Source of the DNA: an uncultured Erysipelotrichaceae bacterium
Lineage (GTDB): Bacteria > Bacillota_I > Bacilli_A > Acholeplasmatales > Anaeroplasmataceae
Assembly: GCA_902783745.1 (NCBI GenBank)
Contig: CACZRY010000180.1
Coordinates: 1 to 7,009 of the forward strand
Reading direction: 5' to 3'
DNA length: 7,009 nt
Shown here: positions 1 to 6,416 of the stretch, in pieces
Position numbering within the stretch: position 1 is the first letter of the stretch
Layout: the number at the start of each line of letters is the position of its first letter
Notes under the pieces: generated by a model
Told to the model about the DNA's origin: nothing
Database searches by the model: none
The model's input: the letters and a program-made list of their open reading frames with translations, nothing else
Made by a program: the position numbers and the translations under genes

Positions 1-1
1 A

Positions 2-1498
2 TTTACAGGAGCATATGCAATTAATCCTGTTAACAATGAAGAAATACCTATTTGGATTTCTGATTACGTATTAGCATCTTATGGTACTGGTGCAATTATG
101 GCAGTACCTGCACATGATGAAAGAGATTATGCATTCGCTAAGAAGTTTGGTCTTGAAATTATTCAGGTTTTAGAAGGTGGAGATATTTCTAAAGAAGCTT
201 ATACAGGAGATGGTAAGCATATTAATTCTTCATTCCTAGATGGAATGGATAAAGAAACTGCAATTAACACAATGTTTAAGTGGTTAAGCGATCATAATTG
301 CGGTACAAGAAAGGTAACATATAGAATTCGTGAATGGATTTTTGCACGTCAAAGATATTGGGGTGAACCTATCCCTGTTGTTCACTATAAGGATCATGAT
401 GAATTATTAGATGATTCTGAATTACCACTTGAGTTACCTGAATTAAAGGATTATAAACCAAAGGTAAATGGTACATCACCATTAAATAACGCAACTGATT
501 GGGTTCAATATAAGAACAAGAAGACTGGTGAGGTTGGTTTAAGAGAAACTAATACTATGCCAGGTTCTGCAGCATCAAGCTGGTATTTCATGAGATATAT
601 TGATCCAAAGAATGATAAAGAATTTGCTAACCAAGAATTATTAAAGCATTGGTTACCAGTTGACTTATATTTAGGTGGACCTGAACATGCAGTAGGTCAC
701 TTATTATATTCACGTTTCTGGACTGAGTTCTTACATGACAAGGGATATTGTCCTGTAAGTGAACCATTTAAGAAGCTAGTTCACCAAGGTATGATTTTAG
801 GTTCAAATGGTGAAAAGATGTCTAAGAGCCGTGGAAATGTTATTAACCCTGATGATGTAGTAAGAGATTATGGTGCAGATACATTACGTTTATACGAAAT
901 GTTTATGGGACCACTTATTGCTGCAAAGCCATGGAGTACAACAGGACTTGAAGGCGCAAGAAAGTTCTTAGATAGAGTTTATAGATTAGTAACTGATCCA
1001 GTATATACATCTAAGATGGTTACTGAATATGATAAAGAACTTGAAAAGAGCTACAATAAAACAGTAAAGAAGGTAACTTCAGATTATGAAGCATTATCAT
1101 TCAATACTGCAATTGCACAAATGATGGTATTTGTAAATGACTGCTATAAGGCAGAACATATTTACAAGGGATTCATTGAAGGCTTAGTATTAATGCTTTC
1201 ACCTATTGCTCCTCATATTTGTGAGGAAATGTGGGAAATATTAGGTCATAATAATACACTTGCTTATGAAGCATGGCCTAAGTATGATGAATCATTAACA
1301 CAAGAGAACAATGTAACATACGCTGTTATGGTTAATGGTAAGCTTCGTGCAACACTAGACTTACCTTTAGATATTTCTAAGGATGACGCAATTAAAGAAG
1401 CTAAGTCTTTAGATAAGATTAAATCATTTATTGATGGACATGACATCGTAAAGGAAATATTTGTTCCTAAGAAGATTGTAAATATTGTTATCAAGTAA
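2..1498 (+). CDS. leuS: Leucyl-tRNA synthetase, 3' part (C-terminal 498 residues)
   Basis: This cytoplasmic class I synthetase charges tRNA-Leu with leucine and hydrolyses mischarged tRNA. The gene enters from the left edge: the frame is open from base 2, so the in-frame ATG at 98 is internal and not the start. Visible in order are the end of the CP1 editing domain ([15 protein letters not shown], with the HDERD motif at 113-127), the return to the catalytic fold ([14 protein letters not shown]), the LeuRS-specific segment ([16 protein letters not shown]), the conserved [15 protein letters not shown], the KMSKS signature at 815-829, the helical anticodon-binding domain, and the small C-terminal tRNA-contacting domain ending [16 protein letters not shown]. 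Bacterial LeuRS is usually about 800 residues, so roughly 300 N-terminal residues with the HIGH motif lie outside the window. The stop is TAA at 1496-1498. Identification rests on several family-specific motifs and is secure. Regulation, such as a T-box leader, cannot be seen from here. Confidence 0.97.
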   Translation, partial: FTGAYAINPVNNEEIPIWISDYVLASYGTGAIMAVPAHDERDYAFAKKFGLEIIQVLEGGDISKEAYTGDGKHINSSFLDGMDKETAINTMFKWLSDHNCGTRKVTYRIREWIFARQRYWGEPIPVVHYKDHDELLDDSELPLELPELKDYKPKVNGTSPLNNATDWVQYKNKKTGEVGLRETNTMPGSAASSWYFMRYIDPKNDKEFANQELLKHWLPVDLYLGGPEHAVGHLLYSRFWTEFLHDKGYCPVSEPFKKLVHQGMILGSNGEKMSKSRGNVINPDDVVRDYGADTLRLYEMFMGPLIAAKPWSTTGLEGARKFLDRVYRLVTDPVYTSKMVTEYDKELEKSYNKTVKKVTSDYEALSFNTAIAQMMVFVNDCYKAEHIYKGFIEGLVLMLSPIAPHICEEMWEILGHNNTLAYEAWPKYDESLTQENNVTYAVMVNGKLRATLDLPLDISKDDAIKEAKSLDKIKSFIDGHDIVKEIFVPKKIVNIVIK

Positions 1499-1515
1499 TA
1501 TTTAAATATAGATTT

Positions 1516-1546
1516 TATACAAATACATTTATATGATTTCTATAAT
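1516..1546 (+). promoter_or_regulatory. Candidate sigma-A promoter for the suf operon
   Basis: A perfect TATAAT -10 box lies at 1541-1546. The best -35 match is TATACA at 1516-1521 (4 of 6 to TTGACA), but the spacer would be 19 bases, longer than the usual 17. TACAAA at 1518-1523 gives the right spacing with a poorer match. Transcription would start near 1552-1554, giving a leader of about 90 bases that begins just before the hairpin at 1556-1590. In such AT-rich DNA a TATAAT can arise by chance, so this is a candidate only. It is the best promoter-like site I see in the leuS-sufC gap. Confidence 0.35.
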
Positions 1547-1555
1547 TGAACAAAA

Positions 1556-1590
1556 GAATAATTAAAGAGCTTTTTAAGCTCTTATTATTC
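1556..1590 (+). terminator. Hairpin after leuS, probable terminator
   Basis: A perfect 8-bp stem (AAGAGCTT at 1565-1572 with AAGCTCTT at 1576-1583) closes a TTT loop. Below a two-base bulge (1563-1564) it extends by 7 more pairs (GAATAAT at 1556-1562 with ATTATTC at 1584-1590). It sits 57 bases after the leuS stop, which fits an intrinsic terminator. However, the 3' side is only T-rich (ATTATTCCTTATT) and lacks a clean U-run. If the TATAAT at 1541 is the suf promoter, the same hairpin would be the 5' end of the suf mRNA and could act as a stabiliser or attenuator instead. The hairpin is seen directly; its role is inferred. Confidence 0.55.
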
Positions 1591-1618
1591 CTTATTAAGG
1601 TAATTACTTTTAAAGTAA
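1590..1618. repeat. Two adjacent short palindromes in the suf leader, possible operator
   Basis: Two inverted repeats follow each other upstream of sufC: CCTTA-T-TAAGG at 1590-1600 and TTACTTT-T-AAAGTAA at 1604-1618. The second has perfect 7-base arms. Dyads of this size upstream of suf or isc operons can be binding sites for dimeric regulators such as Rrf2-family proteins, but neither sequence matches an IscR consensus that I can recall with certainty. Short AT-rich palindromes are also common by chance. I record them as possible regulatory DNA only. Confidence 0.3.
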
Positions 1619-1644
1619 AAAAGACGGAATAGCGAGGATGGCTT

Positions 1645-2457
1645 ATGGATATTCTAGAAATTAAAGATTTACATGCGAGAGTTGAAGAAAAAGAAATATT
1701 AAAGGGAGTAAATCTTACTATAAAAACTGGTGAGGTTCATGCGATTATGGGACCTAATGGTACTGGTAAATCTACATTATCATCAGTAATTATGGGCGTT
1801 GAAAGATATAAAGTTACTCAAGGTGATATTTTATTAAATGGTAAGTCTATCCTAGATATGCCAGTTGATGAACGTGCTAGATTAGGTTTATTTTTAGCAT
1901 ACCAAAATCCAATTGAGGTACCAGGAGTTACAAATTCAGATTTTGTACGTCAGGCTATGCAGGCTCAAACAGGTAAATCAGTTCCTTTATTTAAGTTTAT
2001 AAAGGAATATGATGATGCTTGTAAGGATTTAAAAATGCCTGAGGATTTACCTCATAGATATTTAAATGAAGGATTTAGTGGTGGTGAAAGAAAGAAGAAT
2101 GAGATTCTTCAAATGAAAATGCTAAAGCCTAAATTTGGTATTTTAGATGAAATAGATTCAGGACTTGATGTTGACGCATTAAGAATTGTTGGTGAAAATG
2201 TATATAATCAAGTATCTGATTCATTTGGATGCTTACTAATTACACATTACCAAAGATTATTAGACTATATTAAGCCTGATTTTGTACATGTAATGATTAA
2301 TGGTAAGTTTGTTAAAACTGGTGGTAACGAATTAATCGAAAAGATTGATCAAGAAGGATACGACTGGGTAAAAAGAGAATTAGGAATTGACATTACAAAT
2401 CAAGAAGATGAAAAGGCCCCTGATCTTCTTGGTACATGTGCCCATAATTTAAAGTAG
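1645..2457 (+). CDS. sufC: SufC, Fe-S cluster assembly ATPase
   Basis: SufC is the ABC-type ATPase of the cytosolic SufBCD scaffold. It binds and hydrolyses ATP to drive the conformational change that lets SufB and SufD build a cluster; it is not a membrane transporter. All ABC motifs are visible: Walker A GPNGTGKST (residues 36-44), Q-loop Q87 in the SufC-typical AYQNPIEVPG, signature FSGGERKKNE (144-153), Walker B ILDE (166-169) with catalytic E169 followed by IDSGLDVDAL, and H-loop H201 in ITHYQR. At 270 residues it is slightly longer than the usual 250 or so. The extra length is a C-terminal tail after the common GYDWVKRELGI, ending with C265 and H267 (GTCAH). The start is ATG 1645, with GAGG at 1634-1637 seven bases upstream. 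The first gene of the operon, it is 8 bases from sufD. Confidence 0.97.
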   Translation: MDILEIKDLHARVEEKEILKGVNLTIKTGEVHAIMGPNGTGKSTLSSVIMGVERYKVTQGDILLNGKSILDMPVDERARLGLFLAYQNPIEVPGVTNSDFVRQAMQAQTGKSVPLFKFIKEYDDACKDLKMPEDLPHRYLNEGFSGGERKKNEILQMKMLKPKFGILDEIDSGLDVDALRIVGENVYNQVSDSFGCLLITHYQRLLDYIKPDFVHVMINGKFVKTGGNELIEKIDQEGYDWVKRELGIDITNQEDEKAPDLLGTCAHNLK

Positions 2458-2465
2458 GTATATAA

Positions 2466-3257
2466 ATGTCATTAGAAATAAAAGATATAAATATTCTGGG
2501 GCAGAATATTGATGGGTGCTATAATGTAACAGATGGCAATTTCATTTATAAAGTATCAAAAGGATGCAATATTAAAGTTAAATCTGGTATATATGCATAT
2601 ATTTTAGATGTTACAAATAATGGAAATATAAATGTAGATATTGATGGTAACTCAACATTAAAATATATAGTTATGTCATCACAATCTACAAATAGAAAAT
2701 TCAAGAACTCAGGTGAATTAATATATATTGAAATTTCACTTGATAAAACAAATGAAGATATATGTGTTGATTTAGTTAATGAAAATGCAAGCTTTAATGG
2801 TAAAACATTATCATTTGCTAAGAGTATAGAATCTAATTATACTCAAAGAGTAAATCATTTAGCTAGAAGGACAGAATCAAATATATCTAACTATGGAATA
2901 GCTCTTGAAAAAGGACAATTGATGTTTGATACTACAGGATTTATTGAAAGAGGAATGTCTAAGTCAAAATGTGCTCAGCTTGCTCATGGTGTAGTAATGG
3001 ATGAAGAATCAGTTGTTAAATCAAAGCCTATTTTATTAATTAATGAATATGATTGTCTTGCAAATCATGGTGCTGCAATTGGTAAGATGAGTGATGAAAC
3101 TCTATTCTATTTAATGAGCCGTGGTCTTACAAGAAATGAAGCATTCTTATTAGTGTTAAAAGGAATTGTTAAACCATTCTTAGATGAGATTCCTCAAGAT
3201 AACTTAAAGGAAGAAACAAATAAGAGATTTAATGACCTTATCAATAAGGAGCAATAA
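2466..3257 (+). CDS. sufD: SufD, short form, Fe-S scaffold subunit
   Basis: SufD pairs with SufB in the cytosolic SufBCD scaffold, and the cluster is thought to form at their interface. The family is shown by the C-terminal part: [23 protein letters not shown] (residues 200-222) and the following IVKPFL, plus the beta-rich core before it. H201 corresponds to the SufD histidine (H360 in E. coli) implicated in cluster formation. The protein is only 263 residues, against about 420-440 in E. coli and Bacillus. The N-terminal helical domain is absent and the beta-helix looks shortened. This is not a wrong start: TAA at 2463-2465 lies in frame directly before the ATG, and sufC ends 8 bases upstream. 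The ribosome site is weak (AGGT at 2456-2459, overlapping the sufC stop), suggesting translation coupled to sufC. The N-terminal half is poorly conserved to my eye, so SufD rather than a second SufB-like protein rests on position and on H201. Confidence 0.88.
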   Translation: MSLEIKDINILGQNIDGCYNVTDGNFIYKVSKGCNIKVKSGIYAYILDVTNNGNINVDIDGNSTLKYIVMSSQSTNRKFKNSGELIYIEISLDKTNEDICVDLVNENASFNGKTLSFAKSIESNYTQRVNHLARRTESNISNYGIALEKGQLMFDTTGFIERGMSKSKCAQLAHGVVMDEESVVKSKPILLINEYDCLANHGAAIGKMSDETLFYLMSRGLTRNEAFLLVLKGIVKPFLDEIPQDNLKEETNKRFNDLINKEQ

Positions 3258-3260
3258 ATT

Positions 3261-4466
3261 ATGGATATATTGAAATTAAGAAATGATTTTCCAGTTTTAA
3301 GGGAAAATAAAGAATTAGCATATCTTGATAATGCCGCAATGGCATTAAAGCCAGATTGTGTAATTAATGCAGTAAACAATTATTATGAGCATTATGGAGT
3401 AAATGTACATAGAGGTGTTTACCAATTATCATATGAGGCAACAGATATGTATGAAGAAGCAAGAAATACTATTGCTTCATTCATTAATGCATCTTTTGAA
3501 GAAGTAGTATTTACAAGAGGTGCATCACAATCATTAAATCTTGTTGCATCATCATATGGATTACATAATATTAATCCAGGTGATGAAGTTATCACAACAG
3601 AACTTGAGCATCATTCATCAAATATGCCTTGGTTTAATGTTTGTAAGGTTAAAGGTGCTACATTAAAGTATGTACCACTTGATAGTGAAGGAAGAATTAC
3701 TGTAGATGCTTTTAAAAGCGTATTAAGTAATAAGACAAAAGTTGTTGCAATCACATATGTTTCTAATGTAATGGGATATGTAACTCCTATAAAAGAAATA
3801 ATAAAGCTTGCTCATGAGGTTGGTGCTATAGTTTCACTTGATGGTGCACAGGCAGTTCCTCATATGAATGTTGATGTAAAGGATTTAGATTGTGATTTCT
3901 TATCATTTTCTGGTCATAAGTTATGTGGTCCAACAGGAATTGGCGTATTATATGGTAAAAAAGAATTACTAGATAATATGGAACCAATTGAATTTGGTGG
4001 AGATATGGCAGATACTGTTACAAAAACATCTCAAACATATAAGGCAACTCCTTATAAGTTTGAAGCAGGTACACCTATTATTGCAGGTGCAATAGGACTT
4101 GCAGAAGCTTGTAAATATTTAAAAAATATAGGATTAGATAATATAGCTAAATACGAAAAAAGTCTTCGTGATAAGGCAGTTTCATTATTAAAGGAGATTG
4201 ATGGAGTTACTATTTATAATCCTAATGCTGAAACAGGTATTATAGCATTTAATATTGATGGAGTACATCCACATGATGCAGCATCAGTATTTGATGACCA
4301 TAAGGTATGTATTAGAGCAGGACATCATTGTGCACAGCTAATTACAGCATGGCTTAACACAATTGGTACTGTTAGAGCATCATTTTATTTTTATAATACT
4401 GAAGAGGATATAAAGAAATTTATTGAAGGTGTAAAGGCTGCAAAGGATTTCTTTTCACAGTTCTAA
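3261..4466 (+). CDS. sufS: SufS, cysteine desulfurase (group II)
   Basis: SufS is a PLP enzyme that converts L-cysteine to L-alanine and holds the sulfur as a persulfide, the sulfur source for cluster assembly. At 401 residues it has the normal length. Visible active-site residues are H117 (ELEHHSS, stacks on PLP), D194 and Q197 (LDGAQAVPH, bind the PLP ring), K220 (SGHK, Schiff-base lysine), C357 (RAGHHCAQ, persulfide cysteine) and R372 (substrate carboxylate). The RAGHHC motif marks the SufS group rather than IscS/NifS. H338 in HPHD matches the Bacillus SufS histidine (H342) that takes over the SufU zinc when the two proteins dock. ATG 3261 has AAGGAG at 3246-3251, inside the end of sufD, with 9 bases of spacing and only 3 bases between the genes. 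Confidence 0.97.
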   Translation: MDILKLRNDFPVLRENKELAYLDNAAMALKPDCVINAVNNYYEHYGVNVHRGVYQLSYEATDMYEEARNTIASFINASFEEVVFTRGASQSLNLVASSYGLHNINPGDEVITTELEHHSSNMPWFNVCKVKGATLKYVPLDSEGRITVDAFKSVLSNKTKVVAITYVSNVMGYVTPIKEIIKLAHEVGAIVSLDGAQAVPHMNVDVKDLDCDFLSFSGHKLCGPTGIGVLYGKKELLDNMEPIEFGGDMADTVTKTSQTYKATPYKFEAGTPIIAGAIGLAEACKYLKNIGLDNIAKYEKSLRDKAVSLLKEIDGVTIYNPNAETGIIAFNIDGVHPHDAASVFDDHKVCIRAGHHCAQLITAWLNTIGTVRASFYFYNTEEDIKKFIEGVKAAKDFFSQF

Positions 4467-4486
4467 TTAAAAAGGAGGCAATTTAT

Positions 4487-4933
4487 ATGCCAATGGATTT
4501 AAAGTCTCTTTATAGAGCAGTTATTATGGATAATTACAAAAATCCTAAGAATAAGGGCTTAACAAAGGGAGATAAATATGAATTCGTTCATCTTAATAAC
4601 CCAAGCTGTGGTGATGAGATGAATGTTGAGGTTTTAGTTGAGGACGGAGTTATAAAGGATATTCACCATGATGGACATGGATGTTCTATTTCTATGTCTA
4701 GTGCATCAGTAATGAGTGAAACATTAAAGGGTATGAAGGTTAGCGATGCTAAAAGAATTATCTTAGAATTCTATGAGCTAGTATTAGGTAATCTACCTGA
4801 AAATGAAGAAGAGCTTGGTGAAGCTATTGCATATCAAGGAGTAAAGGATTTCCCAGCAAGAATTAAATGTGCAACACTTTCATGGAAGGCAATAGAAAAG
4901 GCATTAAGTGAGGTGGAAAAGAAAAATGGCTGA
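4487..4933 (+). CDS. sufU: SufU, zinc-dependent sulfur acceptor for SufS
   Basis: SufU is an IscU-fold protein that in Gram-positives relays persulfide sulfur from SufS to the SufBCD scaffold; it replaces SufE and is not itself the main scaffold. The 148 residues include the family's zinc site at the same numbering as Bacillus SufU: C41 and D43 (NPSCGDE), C66 (GHGCSIS) and C128 (RIKCATLSW). C41 is the expected sulfur acceptor. The insert between C66 and C128 (about residues 80-118) distinguishes SufU from IscU. ATG 4487 has a very strong AAAGGAGG at 4471-4478 with 8 bases of spacing, the best ribosome site in the operon; an in-frame ATG at 4493 (M3) is less well placed. The gene is 20 bases after sufS and its TGA stop lies inside the start of sufB. 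Confidence 0.97.
   Translation: MPMDLKSLYRAVIMDNYKNPKNKGLTKGDKYEFVHLNNPSCGDEMNVEVLVEDGVIKDIHHDGHGCSISMSSASVMSETLKGMKVSDAKRIILEFYELVLGNLPENEEELGEAIAYQGVKDFPARIKCATLSWKAIEKALSEVEKKNG
4910..4916 (+). promoter_or_regulatory. Ribosome binding site that fixes the sufB start
   Basis: GAGGTGG lies inside the 3' end of sufU, 9 bases before ATG 4926. It supports 4926 over the in-frame GTG at 4908, which overlaps this site and has no ribosome site of its own. Its location within sufU makes sufB translation likely to depend on ribosomes finishing sufU. Confidence 0.75.
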
Positions 4934-6368
4934 GAATAATGACGAAAGAGAAAAAGCCTTAGAAGAAGATAATAAGGCTTTAGATGAAATAGTAGGCGAT
5001 TATAAGTATGGATTTAAAACTTCAGTTGATAATGTCTTAACAAGTGGCAAGGGATTATCAAGAAGTGTTGTTGAATTCATTTCTAAAGCAAAGAATGAAC
5101 CTGACTGGATGAGAGAATTCAGATTAAAAAGCTATGATGCATTCTTACGTTTAGAAAATCCTAAATGGGGTCCTGATTTAACAGGTATTGATTTTCAGGA
5201 TTATACATACTATATTAAATCAGCTGATAAAACAGAATCTTCTTGGGATAAGGTACCAGAAGCAATAAGAGATACTTTTAATAAGCTTGGTATTCCTGAG
5301 GCTGAAAGAAGCTTTTTAGCTGGTACATCAACTCAGTTTGAATCTGAGGTTGTATACCACAATAATCTTAAAGAATTAGAAGAAGAGGGAGTAATATTTT
5401 GTGATACAGATACTGCAGTTAGAAAATACCCTGATTTAGTAAAGAAATATATTGGTACATTAGTACCACCAACAGATAACAAATATGCAGCATTAAATAG
5501 TGCAGTATGGAGTGGTGGATCATTTATATATGTTCCAAAGGGTGTTGTACTAAAAAAACCAGTACAATCATATTTCAGAATTAACTCTGAAAGAATGGGA
5601 CAATTTGAAAGAACACTAATTATAGTTGAAGATGAAGCATCTATTCACTATGTTGAAGGATGTACAGCTCCACTATATTCTAAAGATTCACTTCATGCCG
5701 CAGTAGTTGAAATATTTGTTGGAAAGCATGGACATTGTAGATATTCAACAGTACAAAACTGGAGTAACAATATTGTTAATTTAGTTACAAAGCGTACTTT
5801 AGTTGATGATTATGGTCATATGGAATGGATTGATGGTAATGTTGGTTCAGGACTTAATATGAAATATCCATCATGTATCTTAAAAGGAGATCATGCAAAG
5901 GGTACAACAATTTCTGTTGCTTTCGCATCAGAAGGACAATTACAGGATGCAGGTGCTAAGATGATTCATTTAGGACCTAATTCAACATCAACAATTATCT
6001 CTAAATCTATTTGTAGAGGTGGAGGTAAGGTTAACTACCGTGGTGAGGTTTCATGTGGACCTAAGGCTTTAGGCGCAAGAAGCCATGTTGAATGTGATAC
6101 CCTAATTCTAGATTCTTTATCTACATCTGATACAATTCCATTAAATGTTGGTAAAAATGGTCAAATGTATATTGAGCATGAAGCAACAGTATCAAAGATT
6201 AATGAAGAAGAGCTATTCTATTTAATGAGTAGAGGATTAACTGAAGCTCAGGCAACAGAAATGATTGTAATGGGATTTATTGAACCATTCTCAAAAGAAT
6301 TGCCAATGGAATATGCAGTAGAGCTTAATAGATTAATTAAACTTGAAATGACTAATTCTATAGGCTAA
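4926..6368 (+). CDS. sufB: SufB, Fe-S cluster scaffold subunit
   Basis: SufB is the main scaffold of the cytosolic SufBCD complex: it receives sulfur and builds the cluster with SufD and the SufC ATPase. The product is 480 residues, normal for SufB (about 465-495). A charged N-terminal stretch and a helical domain (roughly 1-130) precede the right-handed beta-helix core. Residues matching those studied in E. coli are all present: R218 and N220 (SYFRINSER), C246 (EGCTAP, sulfur entry; E. coli C254), Q277 and W279 (STVQNW), C390 (VECD; E. coli C405, cluster site) and E419 (IEHEA; E. coli E434). The C-terminal [26 protein letters not shown] is typical. I choose ATG 4926 because of GAGGTGG at 4910-4916. 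The start overlaps the sufU end by 8 bases. The stop is TAA 6366-6368, immediately followed by a terminator hairpin. Confidence 0.97.
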   Translation: MAENNDEREKALEEDNKALDEIVGDYKYGFKTSVDNVLTSGKGLSRSVVEFISKAKNEPDWMREFRLKSYDAFLRLENPKWGPDLTGIDFQDYTYYIKSADKTESSWDKVPEAIRDTFNKLGIPEAERSFLAGTSTQFESEVVYHNNLKELEEEGVIFCDTDTAVRKYPDLVKKYIGTLVPPTDNKYAALNSAVWSGGSFIYVPKGVVLKKPVQSYFRINSERMGQFERTLIIVEDEASIHYVEGCTAPLYSKDSLHAAVVEIFVGKHGHCRYSTVQNWSNNIVNLVTKRTLVDDYGHMEWIDGNVGSGLNMKYPSCILKGDHAKGTTISVAFASEGQLQDAGAKMIHLGPNSTSTIISKSICRGGGKVNYRGEVSCGPKALGARSHVECDTLILDSLSTSDTIPLNVGKNGQMYIEHEATVSKINEEELFYLMSRGLTEAQATEMIVMGFIEPFSKELPMEYAVELNRLIKLEMTNSIG

Positions 6369-6397
6369 AATAAAGGCAGGATAAACCTGCCTTATTT
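6368..6397 (+). terminator. Intrinsic terminator of the suf operon
   Basis: AAGGCAGG (6373-6380) pairs perfectly with CCTGCCTT (6386-6393) around the loop ATAAA. With one bulged A the stem extends by four more A-T pairs (6368-6371 with 6394-6397). Its GGCAGG core stands out in this AT-rich region, and it lies directly after the sufB stop. The 3' tail (ATTTATATT) is T-rich but broken, so some read-through into the next gene is possible. The A-rich left flank means it could also act on the opposite strand. Confidence 0.8.
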
Positions 6398-6416
6398 ATA
6401 TTAAAGGAGCTTTTTT

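Larger units (their letters stand above)
1645..6368 (+). other. sufCDSUB iron-sulfur cluster assembly operon
   Basis: Five same-strand genes are packed with 8-, 3- and 20-base gaps and a final 8-base overlap, which strongly implies one mRNA with coupled translation. The order sufC-sufD-sufS-sufU-sufB is the one known from Bacillus and related Gram-positives, where this is the housekeeping Fe-S cluster route. Desulfurase (SufS), sulfur acceptor (SufU) and scaffold complex (SufB, SufC, SufD) are all present, so the unit is functionally complete for cluster building. A hairpin at 6368-6397 ends it. No A-type carrier or regulator gene is included. Confidence 0.93.

Noticed and set aside
98..100. 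ATG as a start of leuS.
   Set aside because: The frame is open leftwards to base 2 and encodes conserved LeuRS editing-domain sequence ([15 protein letters not shown]), so the ATG is internal.
1264..1494. Minus-strand open frame of 76 codons.
   Set aside because: It lies wholly inside the conserved C-terminal end of leuS, shows no ribosome site that I trust, and has no recognisable product. It is a shadow frame.
1638..1664. Eight-codon upstream frame (ATG 1638 to TAA 1662) overlapping the sufC start.
   Set aside because: Its ATG is only 1 base after the GAGG site, too close for initiation, while ATG 1645 has proper spacing. It is most likely chance.
2466..3257. sufD as a pseudogene or frameshifted remnant.
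   Set aside because: The frame is intact with a normal stop, a coupled start, a conserved C-terminus and H201. There is no leftover SufD-like sequence before or after it.
3194..3379. Minus-strand open frame of 61 codons across the sufD-sufS junction.
   Set aside because: It overlaps two well-supported genes, including their coupled junction, and has no recognisable motif.
4931..4939. Possible Mollicutes code (TGA = Trp): the only TGA stop, that of sufU, is followed two codons later by TAA.
   Set aside because: About 21 tryptophans in the genes read here are all TGG and none is an in-frame TGA. A TGA-Trp organism this AT-rich would use TGA heavily. The standard code is kept.
1645..6368. Idea that the SufC ABC ATPase signals a transporter or a novel defence or mobile system.
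   Set aside because: SufC-specific motifs and the sufDSUB neighbours place it in Fe-S assembly. No membrane proteins, repeats, integrase or transposase were seen. I saw no CRISPR-like repeats, tRNA or rRNA in the window.
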